Part shown: piece by piece, positions 8,001-16,092 of the stretch
Position numbering within the stretch: position 1 is the stretch's first letter
Layout: each line of letters starts with the position of its first letter
Source of the DNA: an uncultured Clostridia bacterium
GTDB lineage: Bacteria; Bacillota; Clostridia; TANB77; CAG-508
Reading direction: 5' to 3'
Assembly (NCBI GenBank): GCA_944388665.1
Contig: CALXJQ010000005.1
Coordinates: 1 to 40,439 of the forward strand
Length of the DNA: 40,439 nt
The notes under the pieces: generated by a model
Seen by the model: the letters and a program-made list of their open reading frames with translations, nothing else
Database searches by the model: none
Told to the model about the DNA's origin: nothing
Made by a program: the position numbers and the translations under genes

Positions 8001-8115
8001 TAACATAAAAATTCCATTAAGGACACACAAAATGGCAATTTTTTGCCAAGAGGGACGTAGCTAAATGGCAATTTTTTGCCAAAAAGATACGTCCCCAGTG
8101 GCAATTTTTATGTTA
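8001..8115. repeat. Nested palindromic element, REP type C
   Basis: Outer arms TAACATAAAAATT (8001-8013) and AATTTTTATGTTA (8103-8115) are exact complements. Inside, GGGACGTA (8052-8059) pairs with TACGTCCC (8088-8095), and two copies of the palindrome TGGCAATTTTTTGCCA lie at 8033-8048 and 8067-8082. The GGGAC core links it to the A and B types elsewhere. Its right arm contains the stop codon of the DUF378 gene. Confidence 0.8.
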
Positions 8116-8307
8116 GTCGTTGTCGACAAATAGTAAGCGTATTCCCCACAATCCGGAAATTCCTACTAGGGCATAAATTATTCTTGAAATTATTGACATT
8201 TCGCCAAATATTGAGTCAACTAGGTTGAATTCGAAGAATCCAATTAGTCCCCAATTTATAGCACCAATTATTATTAATACTAATGCTATTTTGTCTATGA
8301 TTTTCAT
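8113..8307 (-). CDS. DUF378 family small membrane protein (YuzA-like)
   Basis: This is a 64-aa protein with two membrane helices (about residues 6-25 and 40-59). Its glycine-rich pattern AINWGLIGFF...LVGISGLWGIRLLF is typical of DUF378. The function of the family is not established. Length is normal. AAAGGAA lies about 11 bases before the ATG. The stop codon coincides with the end of the palindromic element at 8001-8115, so the repeat may have supplied the gene's 3' end. It is divergent from the CapA-like gene. Confidence 0.85.
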   Translation of the reverse strand: MKIIDKIALVLIIIGAINWGLIGFFEFNLVDSIFGEMSIISRIIYALVGISGLWGIRLLFVDND

Positions 8308-8430
8308 AATTTAACTCATTCCTTTCTAAGTATTTTGTTTTTAGTATATGTTTTTTTCGTATTTTTATTCATTTTTTTACTTGAATTTTTATGCGCTTAT
8401 GATGTAAAATTATATATTAGTAGGCACGTA

Positions 8431-8459
8431 TTGTTTGGTGCTATTAATTAATATATTAA
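8431..8459 (+). promoter_or_regulatory. Possible promoter of the CapA-like gene, TTGTTT-17-TATTAA
   Basis: The boxes are only moderately close to consensus. The 8308-8511 interval otherwise holds only AT-rich sequence and a TATACT on the minus strand that may serve the DUF378 gene. Confidence 0.35.
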
Positions 8460-8511
8460 TATAAAAAATTTTTAATATACATAATTTTTTAAAAGGAAGG
8501 ATTTTTGTTTT

Positions 8512-9808
8512 ATGGGACGTAATGGCCGTAATGGAAGAAATAGGCAAAGAATTCAAGCACAGAAAAATAATTTGAAGGACAAAAGGCTCATTAAAATTTT
8601 GTCTTTTTTGTCAATTGGACTTGTGATTATATTAGCTATAGTTGCTGTTTATGTTAGCATTTCAAATTATGATAAAGCAAAAGAGCAGTCTGAAATTGCT
8701 AGTAAGGAGCTGGCTGAAGAGTTAAGCCACGAAAATAATACTGATGACGCTAATGTTTCTGCTGAGGAGGATAGGGCAAATTCTGATGCGACTTTTACTA
8801 TTGCAGCAGTTGGAAATATTTTCTGCAATTCTGCTCAAGCAAAAGATGCATATTCTAAAGAGTCTAAGAGTTATGATTTTTCGTATTTGTTTGATGATAT
8901 AAATGTTTATACTAAAACTGCGGATATTGCCATTGGCAATTTGGCTACGACTTTTAAAGATGCAATGAATGCTGAAGGTTCTACCAATCAGCTTGCATAC
9001 ACATTGAAGAAGATTGGCTTTGATGTGATTAATACGGCATCTACGCATTCTTTGGATGATGATTTTGACCGGCCTTTCAAATACTATTGATGTTTTAAAT
9101 GCTGCTGATATTTCGCATATAGGCACATATAAAACGCAAGAAGAACATGATAATGTAATGATAAAGTATACTAAAGGTGTCAAAATTGCATTCTTGGATT
9201 ATACGAATTTTTCTAAAAAAAGTTCAATCCCTTCTGACAAAGCTTTCGCAATTAATGTAATTGATGAAGAGACAATCAAGAAAGATTTGGAAAATGTTAA
9301 GACTCACAATCCAGATTTAATTGTTGTTTCTATGAATTGGGGAAGTGAGAATGCAACAAAGGTGACACAAACTCAAAAAGATTTGGCCGATTTTTTGTTT
9401 CAAAATGGTGTGGATATAATTTTGGGAAATGGGCCGAAGTCGCTTCAGCCAATGGAAAAGCGAACTGTTACTTTGGAAGATGGCTCAACAAAAGATGGTT
9501 TTGTTATTTACTCCTTGGGCAGTTTTATTAGTGACGGAACTTCAAGCGGCGCAAGTGATTCTATAATTTTGAAGCTAACACTTACAAAGCACATTGACGA
9601 TGGAAGAATTACTATTGATAGTGTTGACTATATTCCAATTTATATGTATACGCAAAGCGATTTAGATTCACAAAAATTAAAAATTGTTGATTTGAACAAA
9701 GAAATTACTAATTATGAAGGCAGTTATGATCTTTCTATTGGTGAAAAAAATTATAAGAATTTTAAAAATCAACTCAAAAAAATTAAAACTGGACTTGGCG
9801 AAAAATAG
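8512..9808 (+). pseudogene. CapA-like (PGA_cap) protein, split by a one-base frameshift
   Basis: Two overlapping frames together make a CapA-family protein of about 431 aa. The first frame (8512-9090) has a basic start, one membrane helix (residues 27-50), a linker, and the family start FTIAAVGNIF. It runs to THSLDDDF and then reads into an unrelated DRPFKYY end. The second frame resumes at 9068 with TGLSNTIDVLNAAD and continues to 9808. Removing G9067 restores the expected alignment (HSLD-x4-GL). Family metal-site positions are also altered: GD to GN, NLE to NLA, MHWG to MNWG, and GSHPH to GNGPK. AAGGAAGG lies about 11 bases before the ATG. It may be a decaying or pseudo-enzyme gene, or G9067 may be a sequence error. 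CapA proteins are linked to poly-gamma-glutamate or wall metabolism. Confidence 0.8.
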
Positions 9809-9817
9809 TCCAGTTTT
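9785..9817 (+). terminator. Terminator overlapping the 3' end of the CapA-like gene
   Basis: AAAACTGGAC (9785-9794) pairs perfectly with GTCCAGTTTT (9808-9817) over a 13-base loop that includes the TAG stop, ending in T4. Confidence 0.7.
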
Positions 9818-9871
9818 AACGCTAAATGCCTAAATGGAAAAACGTTTTTTCCTTCATCTCCAAATTATAAA

Positions 9872-9904
9872 AGGTGTTTTTTTCCTCCGTCCCCAAAAAC
9901 ACCC
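9872..9904 (-). repeat. REP-like palindrome type A
   Basis: AGGTGTTTTTTT and AAAAACACCC flank CCTCCGTCCCC. It overlaps by one base the stop codon of the minus-strand PP2C-like gene, again with the GGGGACGGAGG strand the same as the gene's. Confidence 0.85.
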
Positions 9905-10761
9905 TAAACATTTTGGTAAACAATCAAAGTTCTTTCTTTTCCGGTATTTTTCAATGAATCTAAATTTTCTATTAAGTTTCCAATAGAAGTTTGATTTTCA
10001 AAAAATGGCTCACAACCATCTGAATATGCACATATATATTTTACGTTTGATAAATCAACTTTATATGTATTTATGTAATATTCTGCGGTATCTTCGCCAG
10101 AAAATGCTCCAAAAGATATGTCTTTTCCATCATATTTTTTAGAAGGACAGTTTCTATAGTCTTTTCTTACCATAGCTCTGTATTTTGGGTTATCCCAATT
10201 AAATTCATGATTTTTTGAATAAACATTATTCAAAAAGTCTTCAAATTGTTTATGATTATTAATTGTTGTAAAAACTATATTATAATTTTCGTCCAACAAA
10301 GTTATGTGGCAATCCCCTAAAGAGAAACAATACAGATAATTGCCAACGATTTTTCCGCCAACGCCCTCGCAGCAATAGTAATCTTCTTTTAAGTAATCTA
10401 TTTTTCTATTAGCATTCAAAGGCTTTAGTGCTTTATTACATTGCTTGGCAACAGTCATAATAGTTTTTTCAGAAATTTCATTTTCAGCATATTTTGCTAT
10501 TTCGGAGACAAAAGTGTCACAAACTATTTTGGCAGAATCAAAAGCGCCACTAGGATTTGGATATGTTGCAACCCAATATTCGGCTTCTTCCTTTGTCTCA
10601 GGGTATATAACTGCTTCACCTTTAATATTATCGCGCGTTACACCATCTGCAACGCAAAAAGATAAGCCATTTATCTTATAGTAATCCTCTACAACCGGAG
10701 TTAGATGCAATTTTGTAAAAATAGTGTTATCCAAAGTTTTGTCATAAATCAATTTAAACAT
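9904..10761 (-). CDS. PP2C-like (PPM) protein phosphatase domain protein
   Basis: This soluble protein of about 285 aa has a PP2C-like motif order. FCVADGVTRD resembles the metal-binding DG motif, YCFSLGDCHITLLD the GDSR strand, and KYICAYSDGCEPFF the late SDG motif with a metal-binding Asp. If active it would remove phosphate from Ser/Thr. It is shorter and more diverged than housekeeping PP2C, and no partner kinase is in view. It is the last gene of the wall-polymer operon, starting 1 base after the pyruvyl transferase stop (TAA-t-ATG), which suggests translational coupling. The start at 10761 uses GGAG about 12 bases upstream; ATG at 10773 and TTG at 10779 in the same frame are alternatives. 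A catalytically inactive homologue cannot be excluded. Confidence 0.6.
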   Translation of the reverse strand: MFKLIYDKTLDNTIFTKLHLTPVVEDYYKINGLSFCVADGVTRDNIKGEAVIYPETKEEAEYWVATYPNPSGAFDSAKIVCDTFVSEIAKYAENEISEKTIMTVAKQCNKALKPLNANRKIDYLKEDYYCCEGVGGKIVGNYLYCFSLGDCHITLLDENYNIVFTTINNHKQFEDFLNNVYSKNHEFNWDNPKYRAMVRKDYRNCPSKKYDGKDISFGAFSGEDTAEYYINTYKVDLSNVKYICAYSDGCEPFFENQTSIGNLIENLDSLKNTGKERTLIVYQNV

Positions 10762-10762
10762 A

Positions 10763-11716
10763 TTATTTTTCATCTCCAATTTCTTTTATTAGAATATCAC
10801 CAATCATCTTTTTCGCAAATTCATTATCATATACGCGAGGCTTAAAATTGATAGCCTTTTCAACGCATTTTTCTAAATTATTTATGTCATCACACATTTG
10901 GATATATCCCAAATTTTTAAGCCAATCAAATGACTCTGTTATTTTGTGAGTAAGACTTTCAAAAACAACACAAGGCGTTTCAGTAATTGCTGAAAAAATC
11001 ATACCATGAAGCCTATCTGTTATAACAAGTTCTGAACTTTGAAGCTCGTTAAACTTGTCGCTTAAGAACTTAGCCCTTATTTTCCTAGAAACATTGTTAA
11101 CAGGTTCGGTTCCGATATTCATATCGCTAATTTTGTATGAATCAAAATGCTTCTTTACATATTGCATTACAGCTGATGCCGTTTCAGGGCTCAAGGTTTT
11201 TTCCTTATCCCTTCTGAACATTAGCAAAACGCCATTTCTTGGCTTATTAGAGACCTCTTTTAAAGTCATAACAATATCGGGAGTTAGATAAATTTTTGCA
11301 CTGCCAAAATTCTTTTTCATAAATTGATACGACATCTTTTCTCTTGCAATTAAAACCAAATGTTTATGCGCATTATATATTTTTTTAGAAATATCGAGTG
11401 CCCCTGCATCTTCAAAAAAAGCTGTTTGAGGGAAAACAATAATTTTATTATTGGGAAAAGTTGAAATGACTGTTCTCCTACCTTTTTCTGGCATAATATA
11501 TGTATCGCCAATATTACCTCCTCCATGAAGCAGAATTATATCATCATCATTTACAAAACTTTTCACCTTTTTGGCACAAATATCCAACTTTTCTTCCTGC
11601 ATAATATATAACTTATTATTAGGAAAGAGCTCTTTTATCATCTTTTCCTCTGAATATGCAATTGCCAAATCGCCAATATTTGCGTGATGAGGAACGCCCA
11701 TAAGAAAAATATTCAT
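10763..11716 (-). CDS. Polysaccharide pyruvyl transferase family protein (CsaB-like)
   Basis: This is a 317-aa cytoplasmic enzyme of the PS_pyruv_trans family, which adds ketal-linked pyruvate from phosphoenolpyruvate to a sugar of a secondary wall or capsular polysaccharide. Family marks are the N-terminal GVPHHANIGDLAIAYS, the glycine-rich LLHGGGNIGDTY, FPQTAFFED and, later, the ITDRLHGMIFSAI...PCVVF block. Length is typical. The start at 11716 (MNIFLMG) is chosen because AAAGGG lies 12 bases upstream; in-frame ATG at 11728 and GTG at 11743 sit on or before that site. It is the middle gene of an operon between the glycosyltransferase (50-bp gap) and the PP2C-like gene. In other Firmicutes pyruvylated wall polymers anchor SLH-domain proteins (family knowledge). 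Confidence 0.85.
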   Translation of the reverse strand: MNIFLMGVPHHANIGDLAIAYSEEKMIKELFPNNKLYIMQEEKLDICAKKVKSFVNDDDIILLHGGGNIGDTYIMPEKGRRTVISTFPNNKIIVFPQTAFFEDAGALDISKKIYNAHKHLVLIAREKMSYQFMKKNFGSAKIYLTPDIVMTLKEVSNKPRNGVLLMFRRDKEKTLSPETASAVMQYVKKHFDSYKISDMNIGTEPVNNVSRKIRAKFLSDKFNELQSSELVITDRLHGMIFSAITETPCVVFESLTHKITESFDWLKNLGYIQMCDDINNLEKCVEKAINFKPRVYDNEFAKKMIGDILIKEIGDEK

Positions 11717-11766
11717 ATTTAATTTCATCCCTTTCCAAGTCACAAATCTAGTCCAACATTATGCCG

Positions 11767-13683
11767 CTATTCTATATCGTCTATTATTTGTGATAAATAT
11801 TTTTTATCATATACATTTGTTGTAACATTTCCGCCAGATACTTCATTAGTGTACTTATTAGCAATTTTTTCTTGCTTTTTTGCATTCCTCTTATACCATT
11901 CATATTCTATATCAAAATGTCCCATATCTAATGCTTGATATCCCTCTTTTGCCAAATCAAATGCAAGAACTGTAGCAGTAGGGCCTAATGCAAATAAAAT
12001 TAAAGTATCTTTAGGCTCTTGTTTTAATCTATTTAAAATTTCATCATATTTACTGAAAGCATTTTCTGAAGGACATATAATTCTCCTTACAGACCTGCAA
12101 TCATCAAGCAAATCATTTCCAACCCCAACTCTAGTTTTGGCACCTTCGCAAACTATAATATCACGGCCTTTCCAAATTTCTTTTAACATTGAAAAATATT
12201 TGCCGGTATTACTTCTGTCTTTATACCTAATATATAGCCTTGTCAAATTTGCCGTAGCGTATTCCATATCTTCATTAATATATTTAAGCCATATTTTTCT
12301 AGTTCTGTTCATGTTTTTAATCCAGAAAATTTCGCTCTCTTCCGTCAAATTATTAAATTTATTAATAACATCTGGGATACCTATCAAACAAAAATCTTGG
12401 TTACTTCTTAGGATTTCCTCAAGTCTATGTGAAAGCCTTTCATCATAAGCTTGAAAGTCCAAATCTTTGCCAAGTATTAAATCTAATTCACCATCACCAA
12501 AACGAGCAATAGATTTCCTTTCTATAAGAATTTTATTAATTGAATCTTCTATATTTAAGATTTTAATTTTACTCTTTTCCATTTCTTGCAACAAAGATTC
12601 TTTCATATTTACTATTTCTGGATCCATTTCTTTACTTTCAATTTCTCTGTATGTGCTAGGACTTGGTTTAGACATTTTTTCTCTCTCCTCTTTTGACATT
12701 ATTTTTCTTACTTGTTTCAATATGTCACAATATTTTAAAGTTTGTTCATAGTCACCTGTTACTATAGACTCAATAATATATTGTACAGATTTTATAATTG
12801 TTGGTATCTTTAAATCATTGTTTAACATATAAAACCACTTCATTTTAACCAAAACTTCGATGCGTTCTTCATTTGTTAGCAAATCTGTATCGATAAATCT
12901 GTACAAAATATAATTCATACTTTTGGCATAATAATAGCGATAATACTCTAAATTATTAGAATTTCTAAAATTATCATATATCATCCTATAGGCCTTATTA
13001 ATACCTAAGAAATATTGTTTTGAACAATTTGTAGAAATAGAGTTTGAATCTCTTAATCTATAATTGTAAACATTATCCGGCGTATAATACACCTTCTCAG
13101 AATTTATAAAACAATATGTAGTAAAAATTGCATCTTCAGCCGGCAATTTTTCTACGAAACGAACATTTAAATTATCTAAAAAAGATTTTCTAAAGATTTT
13201 ATTCCAAACTCCTGAATTCATAATATAAAATGAGTTTGTATAATCTTTAATTGACAACCTGAAGGGTTTATACTTTTCCCTGTCAAAAACAGGATTTTTC
13301 CACTTTGTTCCATCCTCATTTGTATTAGTATAATTTCCAATAGCATAATCAGCACCTGTTGCTTCTATGCATTTATATAGACTTTCGCAAGAATTTGGGT
13401 CAAAAAAATCATCAGAATCAAGAAACATAATATATTTTCCAGTCGCATTTTCTAGCCCAGTGTTTCTAGCTCCTGATAAACCTTTATTTTCTTGATGTAT
13501 TAAAATAAATCTTGAATCTTTTTTTACATATTCTTCTGCAATTTTCCTTGAGTTATCTGTTGAACCATCATCAATTAGTAGCACTTCTAAATTTTTATAT
13601 GTTTGATTTACAACAGAATCTAAAGCAAAAGACAAATATTTTTCAACATTGTAAATTGGTACTATAATTGTAATTTTATCCAT
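11767..13683 (-). CDS. Bifunctional glycosyltransferase: GT2 domain fused to a GT-D (DUF1792/SP_1767) domain
   Basis: This is a 638-aa cytoplasmic protein. Residues 1 to about 330 form a GT-A family 2 transferase: IIVPIYNVEKYL, VLLIDDGSTDNS, the metal-binding LDSDD, and an NYTNTNED...VWNKIFRK acceptor region. A charged linker (about 330-385) leads to a second domain from about 390 with ARFGDGELDLILG, LIGIPDV, GRDIIVCEGAKTRVG and ALGPTATVLAFDLA, matching DUF1792, the GT-D fold of the Fap1-modifying enzyme dGT1. Two sequential sugar transfers to one wall polymer or glycoprotein are likely (inference). AAAAGGAGA precedes the ATG by 8 bases. It is first in the operon with the pyruvyl transferase and the PP2C-like gene. 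Acceptor and sugars are unknown. Confidence 0.88.
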   Translation of the reverse strand: MDKITIIVPIYNVEKYLSFALDSVVNQTYKNLEVLLIDDGSTDNSRKIAEEYVKKDSRFILIHQENKGLSGARNTGLENATGKYIMFLDSDDFFDPNSCESLYKCIEATGADYAIGNYTNTNEDGTKWKNPVFDREKYKPFRLSIKDYTNSFYIMNSGVWNKIFRKSFLDNLNVRFVEKLPAEDAIFTTYCFINSEKVYYTPDNVYNYRLRDSNSISTNCSKQYFLGINKAYRMIYDNFRNSNNLEYYRYYYAKSMNYILYRFIDTDLLTNEERIEVLVKMKWFYMLNNDLKIPTIIKSVQYIIESIVTGDYEQTLKYCDILKQVRKIMSKEEREKMSKPSPSTYREIESKEMDPEIVNMKESLLQEMEKSKIKILNIEDSINKILIERKSIARFGDGELDLILGKDLDFQAYDERLSHRLEEILRSNQDFCLIGIPDVINKFNNLTEESEIFWIKNMNRTRKIWLKYINEDMEYATANLTRLYIRYKDRSNTGKYFSMLKEIWKGRDIIVCEGAKTRVGVGNDLLDDCRSVRRIICPSENAFSKYDEILNRLKQEPKDTLILFALGPTATVLAFDLAKEGYQALDMGHFDIEYEWYKRNAKKQEKIANKYTNEVSGGNVTTNVYDKKYLSQIIDDIE

Positions 13684-13702
13684 ATATCCATCTCCTTTTA
13701 GC

Positions 13703-13713
13703 TGTGTTACACA
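13703..13713. promoter_or_regulatory. Palindrome TGTGTTACACA at the operon's transcription start
   Basis: This 11-bp palindrome lies at the predicted +1 region of the glycosyltransferase promoter, a usual place for a repressor site. No protein can be assigned. Confidence 0.3.
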
Positions 13714-13716
13714 AGT

Positions 13717-13745
13717 ATTATATCATAAAAATTGACATAATTCAA
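13717..13745 (-). promoter_or_regulatory. Promoter of the glycosyltransferase operon, TTGAAT-17-TATAAT
   Basis: On the minus strand TTGAAT (13745-13740) and TATAAT (13722-13717) are 17 bp apart, with an extended TGA before the -10. It is divergent from the tex promoter with about 18 bp between the -35 boxes. Confidence 0.65.
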
Positions 13746-13762
13746 ATGAAATTTTAAAACAT

Positions 13763-13791
13763 TTGACTAAACTCGCACACATTGTTATAAT
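13763..13791 (+). promoter_or_regulatory. tex promoter, TTGACT-17-TATAAT
   Basis: TTGACT (13763-13768) and a perfect TATAAT (13786-13791) are 17 bp apart. The start near 13798 gives a leader of about 79 bases. Confidence 0.75.
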
Positions 13792-13817
13792 AAAAAATGT
13801 TGAGCAACGAATTATAG

Positions 13818-13852
13818 TAGGTTTATAGGTAATACCTTTATTAAAAAACCTA
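13818..13852 (+). other. Hairpin in the tex leader
   Basis: TAGGTTT (13818-13824) pairs with AAACCTA (13846-13852), and a smaller AGGTA/TACCT hairpin is nested inside. It lies between the promoter and the AAGG ribosome site, and could stabilise the mRNA or be a binding site for a regulator. Confidence 0.4.
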
Positions 13853-13876
13853 AATATATTAACAAGGATGATAAAA

Positions 13877-16063
13877 ATGGACAAAATTGTAAAAACAATA
13901 GCTGAAGAGCTAAACATAAAAGAAAAGCAAGTTGAAAATACTATTAAATTAATAGATGAAGGAAACACTATTCCTTTTATTGCAAGATATAGAAAAGAGG
14001 TAACTGGAGGACTAAGTGACGAAGTCCTTAGAGACTTAGGAGAAAGGCTAACTTACTTAAGAAATTTGGAGCAGAGAAAAGAAGAAGTTGTAAAATCAAT
14101 TGATGAGCAAGGCAAGCTAACTGATGAAATTTTACAGGCAGTTGCCATCGCAAAAACATTGGCTGAGGTTGAAGATATTTATAGGCCATACAAACAAAAG
14201 AAGAAGACTAGGGCAACCGTTGCGAAAGCTAAAGGTTTAGAGCCACTTGCAAAAATCATCATAAATCAAGAAGAAAAAAAGCCTATTGCGGAGATTGCTA
14301 AAGAGTACATAAATATAGATACGTTATCAGAAGAAGACAAAAAGAACAAAGACAAGGTTGTTGCAACTGCGGAAGATGCAATTCAAGGGGCATTAGACAT
14401 AATTGCAGAAGATATTTCAGATAATGCAAAATACAGAAAAGAAATAAAGAAATTATGCTATAGAGAAGGTTTGATTGAGACAAGTGCAAGCAAGCCAGAT
14501 GAAAAGTCTAATTATGAAATGTACTATGACTTTCAAGAGGCAATTAAATTTATTCCAAGCCACAGAATTTTGGCAATTAACCGTGGAGAGAAGGAAGATT
14601 TTCTAAAAGTAAAAATAGAAAAGCCAGAAGAAAAGATTTTAAATTATATTGAAAGAGACATTATAAAAGGCGATACGCAATTTACTGTCATGCTAAAAGA
14701 CACGATTTTGGACAGCTTTAAAAGATTAATTGAGCCTTCAATTGATAGAGAAATTCGTTCAGATTTAACAGAAAAAGCCGAAGATAAGGCTATCAAAGTT
14801 TTCGGAAAAAATTCAAAACAGTTGCTTTTGGGGGCTCCTATTAAAGGCAAAACAGTTATGGGCTTTGACCCAGCATATAGAACTGGCTGTAAAATAGCGG
14901 TTATTGACGAAACTGGTAAAGTGCTAGACTACACAACAGTATATCCAACAGAGCCACAAAATGATGTTGAGGGAGCAAAAAAGGAGCTACTTAAATTAAT
15001 AGAAAAGGACAAAGTAGACATGATTGCTATCGGAAACGGAACAGCTTCAAGAGAATCCGAGATGTTTGTGGCAGACCTTATCAAAGAGGCAAAAAGGCCT
15101 GTACAATATGTGATTGTAAGCGAAGCGGGAGCATCTGTTTATTCAGCTTCTAAGCTTGCAACAGAGGAATATCCAGACATAAATGTATCAATCAGAGGGG
15201 CAATCTCCATTGCAAGGCGTTTGCAAGACCCATTGGCAGAGCTTGTAAAAATAGATCCAAAGGCAATTGGCGTAGGGCAATATCAGCATGATGTCAATCA
15301 AAAGAAATTAGCTGAAAGCTTGACTGGCGTAGTGGAAGACAGTGTTAACAAGGTAGGAGTAGATGTAAACACTGCAACACCTTCACTTTTATCTTATGTT
15401 TCAGGCATAAACAAAACTATCGCAAAAAATATTGTAAAATATAGGGATGAGCATGGTAAATTAAAAAATAGAAAAGAATTGCTAAAAGTTCCAAAGTTAG
15501 GAAAGGTTGCATTTGAGCAATGCGCAGGGTTCTTAAGAATTTTTGATGGAGATAATCCACTAGAAATAACGGCAGTTCACCCAGAAAGCTACGAAGTAAC
15601 CGAAAAATTACTAGAAAAACTAGGCTTTAAAGTACAAGACATAAAAGAAAAAGAAAAACTACAAGAATTGAGGAATAAACTAAAAACAATAAATGTGCCA
15701 CAGATGGCAAAAGAGCTAGGAGTCGGAGAAATGACATTAAGCGACATCATAGAAGAGCTTTCAAAACCAGGAAGAGACCCAAGAGAAGACATGCCAAAGC
15801 CAATCTTAAGAAGCGATGTACTAAAAATAGATGACTTAAAAGAAGGCATGGTACTAACAGGCACTGTAAGAAATGTCATTGATTTTGGTGCATTTGTAGA
15901 TATTGGAGTTAAACATGACGGGCTAGTGCATATATCAGAAATGAGCGATAAATACGTTAAAAATCCTTCAGACGTAGTTTCAGTAGGAGATATTGTGAAA
16001 GTAAAAGTCATAAAAATCGACAAAGATAGACAAAAAGTATCACTTTCAATGAAATCAATATAA
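13877..16063 (+). CDS. tex: Tex family RNA-binding transcription accessory protein
   Basis: This is a 728-aa nucleic-acid-binding protein of the Tex/Spt6 family. The N-terminal helical region has FIARYRKEVTGGLSDEVLRDL and VEDIYRPYKQKKKTRA. A YqgF-like core follows (MGFDPAYRTGCKIAVID, AIGNGTASRESE). Helix-hairpin-helix segments (SYVSGINKTIAKNIVKYR, LLKVPKLGKVAFEQCAGF) come next. The C-terminal S1 domain begins GMVLTGTVRNVIDFGAFVDIGV and ends VSLSMKS. Length is typical. The start at 13877 is chosen because AAGG ends at 13867, nine bases upstream; ATG at 13868 abuts it. It is a single gene with its own promoter, and shares a convergent terminator with the HD-GYP gene. Confidence 0.96.
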   Translation: MDKIVKTIAEELNIKEKQVENTIKLIDEGNTIPFIARYRKEVTGGLSDEVLRDLGERLTYLRNLEQRKEEVVKSIDEQGKLTDEILQAVAIAKTLAEVEDIYRPYKQKKKTRATVAKAKGLEPLAKIIINQEEKKPIAEIAKEYINIDTLSEEDKKNKDKVVATAEDAIQGALDIIAEDISDNAKYRKEIKKLCYREGLIETSASKPDEKSNYEMYYDFQEAIKFIPSHRILAINRGEKEDFLKVKIEKPEEKILNYIERDIIKGDTQFTVMLKDTILDSFKRLIEPSIDREIRSDLTEKAEDKAIKVFGKNSKQLLLGAPIKGKTVMGFDPAYRTGCKIAVIDETGKVLDYTTVYPTEPQNDVEGAKKELLKLIEKDKVDMIAIGNGTASRESEMFVADLIKEAKRPVQYVIVSEAGASVYSASKLATEEYPDINVSIRGAISIARRLQDPLAELVKIDPKAIGVGQYQHDVNQKKLAESLTGVVEDSVNKVGVDVNTATPSLLSYVSGINKTIAKNIVKYRDEHGKLKNRKELLKVPKLGKVAFEQCAGFLRIFDGDNPLEITAVHPESYEVTEKLLEKLGFKVQDIKEKEKLQELRNKLKTINVPQMAKELGVGEMTLSDIIEELSKPGRDPREDMPKPILRSDVLKIDDLKEGMVLTGTVRNVIDFGAFVDIGVKHDGLVHISEMSDKYVKNPSDVVSVGDIVKVKVIKIDKDRQKVSLSMKSI

Positions 16064-16065
16064 TT

Positions 16066-16092
16066 GAGCGTTACAAATTACTTGTAACGCTC
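16066..16092. terminator. Convergent bidirectional terminator between tex and the HD-GYP gene
   Basis: GAGCGTTACAA (16066-16076) and TTGTAACGCTC (16082-16092) pair perfectly over a 5-base loop. The stem overlaps the last codons and stop of the minus-strand gene. T-rich tails are weak on both sides. Confidence 0.7.

Noticed and set aside
9056..9090. Programmed frameshift in the CapA-like gene
   Set aside because: No slippery heptamer, no supporting ribosome-site-like stimulator or downstream pseudoknot evident; a simple one-base insertion or sequence error explains it better.
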